From the NCBI RefSeq assembly GCF_011057975.1, contig NZ_CP049109.1, positions 1,643,001-1,707,000 of the forward strand: DNA of 64,000 nucleotides, in the 5' to 3' direction. The notes below the pieces were generated by a model, which was not told where the DNA came from, did not search any database, and saw only the letters and a list, made by a program, of their open reading frames with translations. This DNA is from Sphingosinithalassobacter tenebrarum. Lineage in GTDB: Bacteria > Pseudomonadota > Alphaproteobacteria > Sphingomonadales > Sphingomonadaceae. Shown here piece after piece: positions 43,865 to 53,558 of the stretch. A program made the position numbers and the translations under genes. Position 1 is the stretch's first letter. Each line of letters begins with the position of its first letter.

Positions 43865-45606
43865 AATATGCCGATCAGATCGGCGCCTGGCTTCAGGCCG
43901 CCGGTTACACCCATTATTTCTATGTGGGTGGGGGCAATATCATGCACCTCACCGAAAGCCTCGACCGCTATCTGACCGGCGTGCCGGTGGTGCATGAAGT
44001 CGCCGCCGGGATCGCCGCCGAATATTTCAACGAAATCGCCGAGAGCGCGAAGGCGCTGGCGCTGGTGACGGCGGGGCCGGGGCTCACCAATATCGTAACC
44101 GCCATCAGCGGCGCGTGGCTCGAAAGCCGCGAGCTTCTGGTGATCGGCGGGCAGGTGAAGACCAGCGATCTCGCGCGCGGGCAGGTGCGTTCGCGCGGCA
44201 TTCAGGAGATTGACGGCGTCGCGCTGGTGCAATCGACCACCAAGGTTTCGCACCGCCTCGAAGCGCCGGTTTCGGGCGCCGAATTTCTCGACCTGATTTC
44301 GGCGAGCTGGACGCCGCGCAAGGGGCCGGTGTTCCTCGAATTCCCGCTCGACGTGCAGGCGGCGAGCGTGGAGGAAACGCCGCTGCCCGCCGTCGCCGTG
44401 CCGCAGTTGCCGGTGGCAGGTGATGAAGACATTGCGTTGGTGGCGAAGCTTTATGCCGAAGCGGAGCGTCCGGTGCTGCTGATCGGCGGCGGGGTGGATC
44501 GCAAGACGGCGGACGCCGTGCGCGATCGGCTCGACCGCCTCGGCGTGCCGGTGATGACGACGTACAACGGCGCCGACCGCATCGACGGTGATGCGCCCAA
44601 CTATCTCGGCCGGCCGAACACCTGGGGCCAGCGCAGTGCGAATATCGCGATCCAGCAGAGCGACCTGATCGTCGCGCTCGGCACGCGGCTGGGGCTGCAG
44701 CAGACCGGGTTCAACTGGCGGGAATTCGGCCGCGATGCGACTTTGGTGCAGGTCGAGATCGATGGCGGCGAGCTCGCCAAGGGCCATCCGGTGGTCGATC
44801 ACGGCTTTCGCGTCGACGCCAATGATTTCCTCACGCGGCTGCTCGGCCATGACTTGCCGCGCAAGGACGAATGGCTCGCCAGGGCGCAGGAAATCCGCGC
44901 CGCCGTGCCGCGTGTCGAGGACGTGAACAACAGCGGGGCGGAGTATCTCTCGCCCTATGATTTCATCGTCGCGCTCGAAGGGCTGACGACACCGGACGAC
45001 CTCATCATCCCCTGTTCGAGCGGCAGTGCCTTCACGCTGTCGATGCAGCTCTACAAGCAGAAGCTGGGGCAGCGGATGCTGACCAACAAGTCGCTCGCTT
45101 CGATGGGCTATGGCCTGTCGGGCGCGATCGGCGCGGCGATTGCCGGGCAGGGGCGGCGGACGATCCTGATCGAAGGCGATGGCGGCTTTGCACAGAATAT
45201 GCAGGAGCTCGGCACCGCCGCGATCAACGGGCTCAACCTCAAGATCTTCATCTTCGACGATCAGGGCCATGCCTCGATCCGCATGACGCAGCAGAATTAT
45301 TTCGACGGCAAATATCTGGGATGCGACCGCAAGTCGGGGCTCGGCCTGCCGCGCTGGGAGCGGCTGTTCGCGGCGTGGGACATTCCCGTCGTCCGCCTGC
45401 CGCTCGATTTCACCGCCGACGCTGAAATCCGCCGCCGCATGGCCGAGCCGGGGCTGCAGGCCTTCCTCGTGCCGATCGATCCGGCACAGACCTATTTCCC
45501 CAAGATCAGCAGCCGCATCACGGCGAGCGGATCGATGGAATCGAACCCGATCGACCGGATGACGCCGGAAATCGACTATCTCGCCAAAGCGGGGATCAAG
45601 GCCTGA
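43861..45606 (+). CDS. ThDP-dependent carboligase, YerE-like
   Basis: The 581-residue enzyme starts at GTG 43861 (VKYADQIGAWLQAAGYTHYF). It has the acetolactate-synthase-like layout: an N-terminal pyrimidine-binding domain with HEVAAGIAAEYF (catalytic Glu), a central domain with LIGGGVDR, and a C-terminal pyrophosphate-binding domain with EGDGGFAQNMQELGTA. The residues expected to be Asn in the GDG-x-NN motif are Asp-Asp here (IFDDQGHASIR). Directly after RfbF/G/H the best match by context is YerE of yersiniose synthesis, which adds a two-carbon acetyl unit from pyruvate to C-4 of the CDP-4-keto-3,6-dideoxy sugar. Function is inferred. Confidence 0.8.
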   Translation: MKYADQIGAWLQAAGYTHYFYVGGGNIMHLTESLDRYLTGVPVVHEVAAGIAAEYFNEIAESAKALALVTAGPGLTNIVTAISGAWLESRELLVIGGQVKTSDLARGQVRSRGIQEIDGVALVQSTTKVSHRLEAPVSGAEFLDLISASWTPRKGPVFLEFPLDVQAASVEETPLPAVAVPQLPVAGDEDIALVAKLYAEAERPVLLIGGGVDRKTADAVRDRLDRLGVPVMTTYNGADRIDGDAPNYLGRPNTWGQRSANIAIQQSDLIVALGTRLGLQQTGFNWREFGRDATLVQVEIDGGELAKGHPVVDHGFRVDANDFLTRLLGHDLPRKDEWLARAQEIRAAVPRVEDVNNSGAEYLSPYDFIVALEGLTTPDDLIIPCSSGSAFTLSMQLYKQKLGQRMLTNKSLASMGYGLSGAIGAAIAGQGRRTILIEGDGGFAQNMQELGTAAINGLNLKIFIFDDQGHASIRMTQQNYFDGKYLGCDRKSGLGLPRWERLFAAWDIPVVRLPLDFTADAEIRRRMAEPGLQAFLVPIDPAQTYFPKISSRITASGSMESNPIDRMTPEIDYLAKAGIKA

Positions 45607-46598
45607 TGGGACAGCTCGCACCCTTGCCGTCGCTCGCTCAGACGCTGCGCCTCGATCCGGCGGCGCGCGCCGCGATTGCCGCCGATACGCGCCGTATCGT
45701 GGTGGTCGGTGCGGGCGGCTGGATCGGACGCATGGCGCTGGCCGGTCTGTACGATGCGCTTGGCGAAGCGGCGATGCATGATCGGGTGGTGGCATTCGGC
45801 TCCTCGACGCGCGGGATCGACATCGGCCTCGGGCGCTGTGTGACTCAGCATCCGCTGGATCGGCTTTCCGACCTGCCCGAACGCCCGACATTGCTGATGC
45901 ACCTGGCGTTCCTGACCAAGGACAAGGTCGCGGGGATGGCGTCGGACGAATATTGCGCCGCCAATCGCGCGCTTTCGAAATCGGTGCTGGGCGCGCTGGA
46001 GCCGATCGGAGTCGAAAGGCTGTTCCTCGCATCGTCGGGCGCGGCTGCCTATGCCGCCGACCCGAATGCCGATGCGGCGCTGCGTCTCTATGGCGGGCTC
46101 AAGGCCGAGGACGAGGCGCGGTTCGGCGACTGGGCGCGCGCGGGCGAGGGGCGTCGCGCGGTGATCGCGCGGATCTTCAATTTGTCCGGCCCCTTCATCA
46201 ACAAGCATGAAACCTATGCACTAGCGAGCTTCATTCGCGACGCGCTGGCGCATCGCCCGATCGAAGTGCGCGCGCCGGTGCGCGTGGTGCGCAGCTATGT
46301 CGCGTTGCGTGAGCTTTTGTCGCTGGTGCTGGTCAAGCTGACGGCGCGCGACGGGGCGACCGTTACGCGGTTCGACAGCGGCGGCGATCCGGTCGAACTC
46401 GGCGAAGTCGCCGTGGAAGTCGCCAGTCGCTTCGGTACGCGCGTCGCCCGCCACCCGATGCTGGACGGCAAAGCGAACATCTATGCCGGCGATGGCGATG
46501 GCTATGCCCGGCTGCTCGAGCGGCACGGCATCACGCCGGTGCCCTTCCTGGACCAGATTGCAGAGACGGCGAGCTTCCTCGCCGCATATGCGGAGTAA
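45606..46598 (+). CDS. NAD(P)-dependent SDR reductase/epimerase, YerF-like by context
   Basis: The 330-residue protein has an extended SDR fold: Rossmann motif VVVGAGGWIGRMAL, a Ser in LFLASSGAAAY, and the YxxxK pair in LRLYGGLKAEDE, then ARIFNLSGPFINKHETYALASF. It overlaps the carboligase gene (TGATG at 45604-45608). By analogy with YerF it would reduce the acetyl side chain to the hydroxyethyl branch. A plain nucleotide-sugar epimerase is the alternative. Confidence 0.78.
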   Translation: MGQLAPLPSLAQTLRLDPAARAAIAADTRRIVVVGAGGWIGRMALAGLYDALGEAAMHDRVVAFGSSTRGIDIGLGRCVTQHPLDRLSDLPERPTLLMHLAFLTKDKVAGMASDEYCAANRALSKSVLGALEPIGVERLFLASSGAAAYAADPNADAALRLYGGLKAEDEARFGDWARAGEGRRAVIARIFNLSGPFINKHETYALASFIRDALAHRPIEVRAPVRVVRSYVALRELLSLVLVKLTARDGATVTRFDSGGDPVELGEVAVEVASRFGTRVARHPMLDGKANIYAGDGDGYARLLERHGITPVPFLDQIAETASFLAAYAE

Positions 46599-46604
46599 GC
46601 CGGC

Positions 46605-47621
46605 ATGGCTGACCTATCCCCGATCGATACCCGCCGGATGCTCGATCTGGTCGAGGCGCAGCGCGCCGACGGCCTGATCCGCAATCCCGAAATCACCGTG
46701 TGCGTCGCCTGCCGCAACGAAGAAGCGAATGCCGAAGCGATAGCCGCCGCGATCACCGAGCGGATGGAGAGCGTCGACGCCGATTTCGACATCATCTTCA
46801 TTGATAATGAATCGACGGACCGCACGGTCGAGATCGTAAAATCCCTGTGTGCGCGCGATCCGCGGATCAAGCTGATCGTCAACACGCGCAATTTCGGCCA
46901 GATGCGTTCGCCGACACATGCGATCTACGAAGCAGGTGGCCGCGCGATCATTTCGATGTGCGCCGATTTCCAGGATTCGCCGGCGCTGCTGCCCGAATTC
47001 GTCCGCCGCTGGCGCGCGGGCGTGCCGATCGTGCTCGGCGTGCGCCAAAGCGAAAAGAGCGGCGCGGCGCTCACTGCAGTCCGGTCGATGTCGTACAAGC
47101 TCCAGGAGACGTTCGGCGATTACAAGATCATCCCGAACGCGACCGGCTTCGGCATCTATGACGCCGCCGTCGTCAATGCGATCAAGCAACTCAACGAACC
47201 CGATCCCTTCTTCCGCGGGCTGCTGGTCGAAACCGGCTATGCGATCGAGACGATTCCGTTCAAGCGCCCCGCGCGGGCGGGCGGCAAGTCGAACAACAAT
47301 TTCTTCACGCTGCTCGATTTCGCACTCAATGGGCTGGCGGGCTCGTCGGCCGGGCTGCTTCGCGCGCCGCTCTATGTCGCATTCGCCTTCGCGGTGCTGA
47401 CGATGGTGTGCCTCGCCGGATCGGTATTCGCGGCGTTTACCGGCCGCTCGGTGCAGCTGTGGCTGTTCGCGGCGATGCTGGAGGGGCAGTTCACCATGCT
47501 GTTCCTCTTCCTCGGCCTGCTCGGCGTGCAGGTGCGGCTGATCGCCGACCGGACACGCAATCAGCCGCTGGTGCTGGAGCGTGAGCGCGTCAATTTCCCC
47601 GACGACTACCGGCAGGCGTGA
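46605..47621 (+). CDS. GtrB/DPM-type family 2 glycosyltransferase
   Basis: The 338-residue enzyme has a GT-A domain (ITVCVACRNEEANAEAI; DIIFIDNESTDRTVEI; ISMCADFQDSPALLP in place of DxD) and two C-terminal membrane helices (about 255-280 and 290-315). Family knowledge: such enzymes transfer a sugar from a nucleotide donor to undecaprenyl phosphate at the inner face of the membrane. It overlaps the GtrA gene (TGATG). It is likely to use the branched CDP sugar made by the operon. Confidence 0.85.
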   Translation: MADLSPIDTRRMLDLVEAQRADGLIRNPEITVCVACRNEEANAEAIAAAITERMESVDADFDIIFIDNESTDRTVEIVKSLCARDPRIKLIVNTRNFGQMRSPTHAIYEAGGRAIISMCADFQDSPALLPEFVRRWRAGVPIVLGVRQSEKSGAALTAVRSMSYKLQETFGDYKIIPNATGFGIYDAAVVNAIKQLNEPDPFFRGLLVETGYAIETIPFKRPARAGGKSNNNFFTLLDFALNGLAGSSAGLLRAPLYVAFAFAVLTMVCLAGSVFAAFTGRSVQLWLFAAMLEGQFTMLFLFLGLLGVQVRLIADRTRNQPLVLERERVNFPDDYRQA

Positions 47622-48022
47622 TGGCAGCGTTTGCCGACTGGCGTTCGCTTTCCGAATGGAAGCGGATTTCTCGCTATTATCAGGCCGGGCTGGCGAACAC
47701 GGTCTTCGGCTTTAGCCTCTATGCGCTGCTGGTATGGGCAGGGCTCAACCTGTTCGTGGCACAGATCGTGACCCATATTGCCGGAGCGACGTTCAACTAC
47801 TGGACGCTCAGCCGGTACGCCTTTGTCGGGCATAGCGCCAACAAGCGCAATTTCGTGCTCTCCTACGGCCTGAACTATCTGCTCAACGCCGGGGTGTTGT
47901 GGGTGCTGCACCAGGCAATCGCATCGCCCTACTGGGCGGGGCTGGCGACGATCCTGCTGGTGTCGGCACTCAACTATCTGGTGCTGCGCCGCTTCGTTTT
48001 CCTGCGCGTCACGCCCGGCTGA
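47621..48022 (+). CDS. GtrA-family membrane protein (lipid-linked sugar flippase)
   Basis: The 133-residue protein starts at ATG 47621 and has four membrane helices with the GtrA pattern (YYQAGLANTVFGFSLYALLVW; NYWTLSRYAFVG; NYLVLRRFVFLR). Family knowledge: it moves undecaprenyl-phosphate-linked sugars to the periplasm for modification of O-antigen or teichoic acid. It ends the operon, 5 bases from the convergent GGDEF/EAL gene. The dedicated periplasmic GtrC-type transferase is not in the window. Confidence 0.88.
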   Translation: MAAFADWRSLSEWKRISRYYQAGLANTVFGFSLYALLVWAGLNLFVAQIVTHIAGATFNYWTLSRYAFVGHSANKRNFVLSYGLNYLLNAGVLWVLHQAIASPYWAGLATILLVSALNYLVLRRFVFLRVTPG

Positions 48023-48027
48023 AAGGG

Positions 48028-50394
48028 TCAGGCGGCGGCGATCGCGCCGCCCGGGCCACGAATTGCCAGCGCGCGCGCTTCGTTCACCGGCAGCGGGCGG
48101 CCGAAATAATAGCCCTGCACCTTCGAACAACCGAGCGCCTGGACGAGGTGATGCTCCTCTTCGGTCTCGACGCCTTCGGCGGTCGTCGCCATGCCCAGGC
48201 TCTGCGCCAGCGCCACCACGGCACGGATGATCGCGATCGCTTCCTGTTCGCCCTTGGACGCGCCCTGCACGAAGCTGCGGTCGATCTTGATCGAGGAGAA
48301 GCGCGTGCGGCTGAGATAGCCGAGCGAGGAATAGCCCGTCCCGAAATCGTCGAGGCTGAGGCGCACGCCCATATCGAGGATCTTCTCGAGCACTTTCACT
48401 GCCATCGTGCCTTCGTGCATGAACACGCTTTCGGTGACTTCCAGCTCCAGCCGTTGCGGCGGCAGCCCCGATTGCGTCAGTGCTTGCGCGACGAATTTGG
48501 CGAAGGCCGGATTGTGAAGCTGTTCGGCGCTGACATTGACTGCGACGCGCACGGTATCGTCCCATCGCGCGGCCTCCTGACAGGCCGAGCGCAGCACCCA
48601 TTCGCCGATCGGCGCGATCAGCCGCGCATCCTCGGCCAGCGGAATGAACTTGGCCGGGGAGACGTTGCCGAATTCGGGATGCGTCCAGCGCAGTAGTGCC
48701 TCGAACCCCGTCAATCGTCCCGTCCCGGCATCAACCACCGGTTGATAGGTGAGGTGCATCTCTCCCTTGTCGACGGCCTCGCGCAGCGCGATTTCGAGGA
48801 CGCGGCGCTCTTCCGCGGCGACGTGCAGCTTGGGCTCATAGGCGTGGAAGACGCCGCCGCCGGCATCCTTCGAACGATACAGGGCGAGGTCGGCGGACCG
48901 GATCAGCATCTCGGCCGTCCGTCCGTCGCGCGGGCCGATGGCGACGCCGACGCTGGCACCGATATACAGCGTGTTCTGGTCGACTTCGTACGGCTTGGAG
49001 ATGTGCTCGATGATCCTGAAGGCAAGTTGCTCCATCGCCGCCGAATCGCTGGCGTCGCGCACGACGACGGCGAATTCGTCGCCGCCCAGCCGGCCGACCG
49101 TCTCGTTGGGCGTGCATAGCTGCTGCAACCGCTCGGCGACGCGGCCCAGCAGGCGATCGCCAATCGGATGGCCGAGCGTGTCGTTGACTGCCTTGAAGCG
49201 GTCGAGGTCGATCATCATGAAGCCGCAGCGCGAATTCCACTTGTCGGCATCGCTTATCGCCTTGGCCAGCGTTTCCTGGATCATCAGGCGGTTGGGCAGG
49301 CCGGTCAGCGTGTCATAGCGGGCCATCTTGTTGATCTTGTCCGCCGAGCGGCGCGCCTCTGTGACGTCCGAACCGACGCCGCGAAACCCGCAAAAGGCAC
49401 CGCGTTCATCATAACGCGGGCTTGCCGACATTTCCCACCAGCGTTCTTCGCCGTCGACATAGACGGGCAGGAGCAGGTCGCGAAACGTTTCGCGCGCCTT
49501 CAGCTTCTCGGCCAGGTCGCGCAGCCCGGCGGCGAAATTGCCCGCTTCCCAGGTCGGCCCGGCGAGCAATTGCAGGAACGGCGTGCCGTTGATCGTCTTG
49601 GGGTCGGCGCCGATCGATACGGCGAAGCGAGGGTTGGCGCGGACCACGCGACGCTGCGAATCGATTTCCCACAGCCAGTCGCCGCTATCCTCTTCGAATT
49701 CCCGGAGCAGCAAGCTTACGGTTTCGTCGCGTTCGGCAAGGCCCATTTCATTCGCGCGAATGACGACCAGCGCCTTGCCGCCGCGAAAGGTGCCGAGAAT
49801 CAGCAGCGCCGTGAACAAAGCGGCGGCGGCGGCGGGGACGGGCGAACCCGACAGCGCCTGGACTAGCGTCACCGATCCGCCGACGATCGCGATGAACACG
49901 ATCGATGCGAGCGGCAGCGCCGCCATCGCCACCGCCGATGCCGTCATCAGCAGCGACAGGATGATCCACAATCCCAGGGCGGCTTCCGATCCGGCCGTCT
50001 GGGAGAAGGCAAAGGCGGGAATCGACCAGACCGCCCCGAGCGCGATGCCGTCGAGCACGGTATCGCGAACATGCGCGAGCGTTGCCGTCACCGAGGTACG
50101 GTTGCGGACCTGAAGCCGCCGGAACGCCACTGCCAGCGCGACCGCGGCGACCAGCGCGCCCCAGCTCGCCAGCTGCCATTGCGGCACCAGATTGGCCAGC
50201 AGCAGCGCGACCATCGCGGCGCCGATCACATTGGCGCCCAGCATGAACAGCGCCAGCTGGCTGCCCGCCTGCATCTGGGCGGCGCGGATCGGCCCCCAGT
50301 CGGTGGTGTCCGCCGGGTCGTACAGGCCGAGCAATGCGCGGGCATCGATCCGCGGCCGGGCGAATTGCGATTTGGTCTGTGTAGTCACGCGCAA
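48028..50394 (-). CDS. Membrane PAS-GGDEF-EAL cyclic-di-GMP protein
   Basis: The 788-residue protein has about six N-terminal membrane helices (residues 45-220), a PAS domain (about 235-350: DWLWEIDSQRRVVRANPRF), a GGDEF domain with intact GRLGGDEFAVV, and an EAL domain with FEALLRW, EVTESVF and DDFGTGYSSL. The inhibitory RxxD site before GGDEF is absent (Thr and Glu replace Arg and Asp). Both catalytic domains look competent by motif, so it could make and degrade c-di-GMP. The start is a TTG at 50394; the GTG at 50388 is an alternative. Confidence 0.93.
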   Translation of the reverse strand: MRVTTQTKSQFARPRIDARALLGLYDPADTTDWGPIRAAQMQAGSQLALFMLGANVIGAAMVALLLANLVPQWQLASWGALVAAVALAVAFRRLQVRNRTSVTATLAHVRDTVLDGIALGAVWSIPAFAFSQTAGSEAALGLWIILSLLMTASAVAMAALPLASIVFIAIVGGSVTLVQALSGSPVPAAAAALFTALLILGTFRGGKALVVIRANEMGLAERDETVSLLLREFEEDSGDWLWEIDSQRRVVRANPRFAVSIGADPKTINGTPFLQLLAGPTWEAGNFAAGLRDLAEKLKARETFRDLLLPVYVDGEERWWEMSASPRYDERGAFCGFRGVGSDVTEARRSADKINKMARYDTLTGLPNRLMIQETLAKAISDADKWNSRCGFMMIDLDRFKAVNDTLGHPIGDRLLGRVAERLQQLCTPNETVGRLGGDEFAVVVRDASDSAAMEQLAFRIIEHISKPYEVDQNTLYIGASVGVAIGPRDGRTAEMLIRSADLALYRSKDAGGGVFHAYEPKLHVAAEERRVLEIALREAVDKGEMHLTYQPVVDAGTGRLTGFEALLRWTHPEFGNVSPAKFIPLAEDARLIAPIGEWVLRSACQEAARWDDTVRVAVNVSAEQLHNPAFAKFVAQALTQSGLPPQRLELEVTESVFMHEGTMAVKVLEKILDMGVRLSLDDFGTGYSSLGYLSRTRFSSIKIDRSFVQGASKGEQEAIAIIRAVVALAQSLGMATTAEGVETEEEHHLVQALGCSKVQGYYFGRPLPVNEARALAIRGPGGAIAAA

Positions 50395-50468
50395 CGCTAT
50401 AGCGTCCGGGGGGTTAGCGAGAGGTTAGGCGGAGGCCCCCATCGGATAATTTTCCAGCGGTTGAAACG

Positions 50469-51620
50469 CTACCGCGCGGGCCAGTGCCAATCGGGCTGTT
50501 CCTTCTCCGGCGCCAGCGTTTCGCCGAGCCGTTTTTCGAGCCGGATTTCATCGGCGCGCGGATCGCCGGAAAGCGTTTCGCGCAGCGCCGCGCTATGCGT
50601 GACGACAATGACCTGGCTGTGGCGCGACGCGAGCAGCAGCAATCGGGCCAGCGGCGCGATCAGCGCGGGGTGAAGGCTCGATTCGGGCTCGTTGAGAACG
50701 ATCAGTTCGGCGGGGCGCGGAGACAGCAATGCCGCGACGAGCAGCAGATAGCGCAGCGTGCCGTCCGATAGTTCGGGCGTCGTCAGCGGGCGCAGCAGCC
50801 CCGGCTGGCGCATTTCGATATCGGCATGGTCGCCCGCCGATATCGCGACCTTCGAGCCGGGAAAGGCATCGTCGATGCTTTCGTCGAACGCCGCTCCGTC
50901 GCCGATCGCCCGGATCGTACGAATCGCCGAAGCGAGATCGCCGCCATCGGCCGAAAGCTGCGGCGTGAAGGTGAGGATCTGCGGCCGCCGTGCGGGCGCT
51001 TCGCGATCGGTGCGCAGGCTGTCGTAGAATCGCCAGCCGCGCATCCGCTCGCGCAGCATCAGCAGCTCGATGCCGTCACGCGGATCGGCGGCATGCGTCA
51101 TCATGCTGTCGAAACTGGCGAGATCGGTATGCGCGGTGCGCCATTCGCCCGTTTCCTCGGTGCGCAGCCGCACCATCGGCCCGCGCCGTTCGGCGATCGC
51201 ACCCGAACGCGCGAGCTTCGGCCCCATCCACAGCGCTTCGGCCTTGATCTCGGGGTCGTAGGGGAAGGCGGTGGGCGGCTGGGGCAGGCCCAGATCGACG
51301 GCATAGCCATAGTCTTCGGTCGCGAATCCCAGCCGCAGATAGGTCGGCTCGGAACGCACCGTTCCCTGCACCGGCATTTCGCCCGACAGCATCTCGCGCG
51401 AGAATTTTTCCGGCCCCGCCCAGAGAGTCGAGGGCAGTCCGCCTTCACGCGCGATCGATCCGATCAACTGCCCCTGCGCGACTTCGGCAAGCAGCCGCAG
51501 CGATCGATAGAGGCTCGATTTGCCGCTGCCGTTGGCGCCGGTGATCAGCGTCAGCGGTGCAGGCGCGATCACCAGATCGCGCAGCGAGCGATAGCCCGAA
51601 ACGGCAAGGCGCTCGATCAT
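50469..51620 (-). CDS. AAA-family ATPase of the SMC/RecF-like AAA_21 type
   Basis: The 383-residue protein starts at ATG 51620 (MIERLAVSGYRSLRDLVI). It has Walker A TGANGSGKSS (about 28-37), an ABC-type signature ELSDGTLRYL, Walker B-like LIVLNEPESSLHP and a switch-type VVTHSAALRE. The Walker B Asp is Asn, as is common in this family. Such stand-alone ATPases are often found in defence or DNA-repair contexts, but no nuclease partner lies beside it and a role cannot be assigned. A longer frame that runs back into the acyl ligase gene is not used. Confidence 0.82.
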   Translation of the reverse strand: MIERLAVSGYRSLRDLVIAPAPLTLITGANGSGKSSLYRSLRLLAEVAQGQLIGSIAREGGLPSTLWAGPEKFSREMLSGEMPVQGTVRSEPTYLRLGFATEDYGYAVDLGLPQPPTAFPYDPEIKAEALWMGPKLARSGAIAERRGPMVRLRTEETGEWRTAHTDLASFDSMMTHAADPRDGIELLMLRERMRGWRFYDSLRTDREAPARRPQILTFTPQLSADGGDLASAIRTIRAIGDGAAFDESIDDAFPGSKVAISAGDHADIEMRQPGLLRPLTTPELSDGTLRYLLLVAALLSPRPAELIVLNEPESSLHPALIAPLARLLLLASRHSQVIVVTHSAALRETLSGDPRADEIRLEKRLGETLAPEKEQPDWHWPAR

Positions 51621-51667
51621 CCGATCGAGCGCCCCGAAAAACCGGCACCTGCCGATGGCGGCACGGC

Positions 51668-53443
51668 TTATGCCGCGATGCTGTAGGGCTTGATCTCGCC
51701 GTTGAGATACAGGTTGCGCGCCTTGGCGCGGCTGAGCTTGCCCGAACTGGTGCGCGGCAGCGTGCGCGGCGGCACCAGTTCGATCACGCAGTTCATGCCG
51801 GTCACCGAACGCACGCGCTCGCGGATTTCGTCGCGCAGGCGAATTCGTTCGCCTTCGTCCGACGTGCGGCACTGGACGAGCACGGCGGGGGTTTCCTCGC
51901 CGCCCGGCGTGGTGATCGCGAAGGCGGCGATGTCGCCCTGCTTGAATCCGGGAAGCTGCTCGACCGCCCATTCGATATCCTGCGGCCAATGGTTGCGGCC
52001 GTTGACGATGATCATATCCTTGGCGCGGCCGACGATATAGATGTAACCTTCGGAAATATAACCCATATCTCCGGTGTCGAGCCAGCCGTCGCTCATGCAG
52101 GCGGCGGTCGCGGGTTCGTCGCGGAAATAGCCGACCATCACGCTCGGGCCCTTGCACCAGACCTTGCCGATCGCCTTTTCGGGAAGCGGGGTGCCGTCCT
52201 CCTCGCGGATCTCGACGGTCATGTCGCGCACCGGCTTGCCGCAATTGACGATCGCGCGGAAGCGCTGCGGACGTCCGCCGCCATTGCATCCGCCCGAAAG
52301 CTGGGTTTCCTCCACCAGTTCCACCTGGATGCCTTCGCACGGCGGCATGATCGACACCGCCAGCGTCGCTTCGGCAAGGCCGTAGCTGGGCAGGAAGGCC
52401 GAGGCCTGAAAGCCGGCATCGGCGAAGGCGTCGACGAAGCTTTGCATCACGTCGGGCCGGATCATGTCGGCGCCGTTGCCCGCCACACGCCAGCGGCTGA
52501 GGTCGAAGCGGTCGCTTGCCTTGGTCTGGCTCGACATGCGCCGCGCGCAGATATCGTAGCCGAAGGTCGGCGAATAGGAGAGCGTGTTGTCCGCGTTGCG
52601 GCTGATCATGTCGAGCCATGCCAGCGGGCGCCGCGCGAAATCCTCGGTCTTGAGGTAATCGGTCGAAACCTGATTCGCGACCGGCGACAGGAAACAGCCG
52701 ACCAGCCCCATATCGTGATACCAGGGCAGCCAGCTGACGCAGCGGTCGCCATCGGTGACGTGCATGCCGTGGCTGTGCGCGGCGAGATTGTTGAGCAGCG
52801 CCTCATGCGTGATCGCCACGCCGTGCGGGAAGCGAGTCGAGCCGCTCGAATATTGCAGATAGGCGATATCGTCCCTGGTCGGACGCGGCAGTTCGGCCCG
52901 CGGCGCTTCGCGACCGCCGAATTCCTCCCAGTCGATTCCCTGGATGCCGAGCAGCTTGGCCGCTTCGCCCGCCATCGCCGAAAGTTCGGACGGATAGACG
53001 AGCATCTTCGGATCGCAGCTTTCGAGCTGGACGCGCAGCTGATCGATATAGCTCTGCGCGCCGCCGAAGCTGGTCGGCAGCGGCAGCGGCACCGGCCAGG
53101 CGCCGGCATAGACCACGCCGAAGAAAAGGCTGGCGAATTCCGGCCCGGTTTCCGCGATCAGCGCGATTCGGTCTTCCGGCTTCACGCCCGCGGCGATCAT
53201 GCGATAGGCCTGATCCAGCGCGTCCTCGCGCAGCTGCGCATAGCTGTACGGCTGTTTCAGATTGCCGCGCGCATCATGAAAGTTCAGCCCGCGAACACCG
53301 CGCGCAGCATAATCCAGCGCCTCACCGAGTGTGTCGAAATCCGCCAAACGGCGCGGCAGCGTGTCGTCGTCGGTCGGCGTCGGCGCCGGTGCAGTCGATG
53401 CAGCCCTGGTGGCTTCAAGCGATCCCGTAACGTGCAATTCCAT
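51668..53443 (-). CDS. Fatty acyl-AMP ligase (FadD32-like)
   Basis: The 591-residue adenylate-forming enzyme has the A3 motif YLQYSSGSTRFPHGV, FLPSYGLAEATLAV, DGWLDTGDMGYI and the C-terminal Lys in LPRTSSGKLSRAK. The segment PLPTSFGGAQSYIDQLR is typical of FAALs, which activate fatty acids as acyl-AMP and hand them to acyl carrier proteins or polyketide synthases rather than to CoA. No carrier protein or PKS is adjacent. It may feed lipid modification or secondary metabolism. Confidence 0.9.
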   Translation of the reverse strand: MELHVTGSLEATRAASTAPAPTPTDDDTLPRRLADFDTLGEALDYAARGVRGLNFHDARGNLKQPYSYAQLREDALDQAYRMIAAGVKPEDRIALIAETGPEFASLFFGVVYAGAWPVPLPLPTSFGGAQSYIDQLRVQLESCDPKMLVYPSELSAMAGEAAKLLGIQGIDWEEFGGREAPRAELPRPTRDDIAYLQYSSGSTRFPHGVAITHEALLNNLAAHSHGMHVTDGDRCVSWLPWYHDMGLVGCFLSPVANQVSTDYLKTEDFARRPLAWLDMISRNADNTLSYSPTFGYDICARRMSSQTKASDRFDLSRWRVAGNGADMIRPDVMQSFVDAFADAGFQASAFLPSYGLAEATLAVSIMPPCEGIQVELVEETQLSGGCNGGGRPQRFRAIVNCGKPVRDMTVEIREEDGTPLPEKAIGKVWCKGPSVMVGYFRDEPATAACMSDGWLDTGDMGYISEGYIYIVGRAKDMIIVNGRNHWPQDIEWAVEQLPGFKQGDIAAFAITTPGGEETPAVLVQCRTSDEGERIRLRDEIRERVRSVTGMNCVIELVPPRTLPRTSSGKLSRAKARNLYLNGEIKPYSIAA

Positions 53444-53558
53444 CCTATTCCCGTGCCCCTACCGTGGCAGGCCGAATTCCCCCACGCAGTGAACTACGCT
53501 CGGCTCTGCAACGCACTATCGTTCAAAATCAGATGGCAGTGTGGCACAATCATGGCGC

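Noticed and set aside
50469..52619. 716-codon frame joining the AAA ATPase to sequence under the acyl-AMP ligase gene
   Set aside because: Residues before the ATG at 51620 are the ligase gene read in the wrong frame; the ATPase starts at MIERLAVSGYRS.
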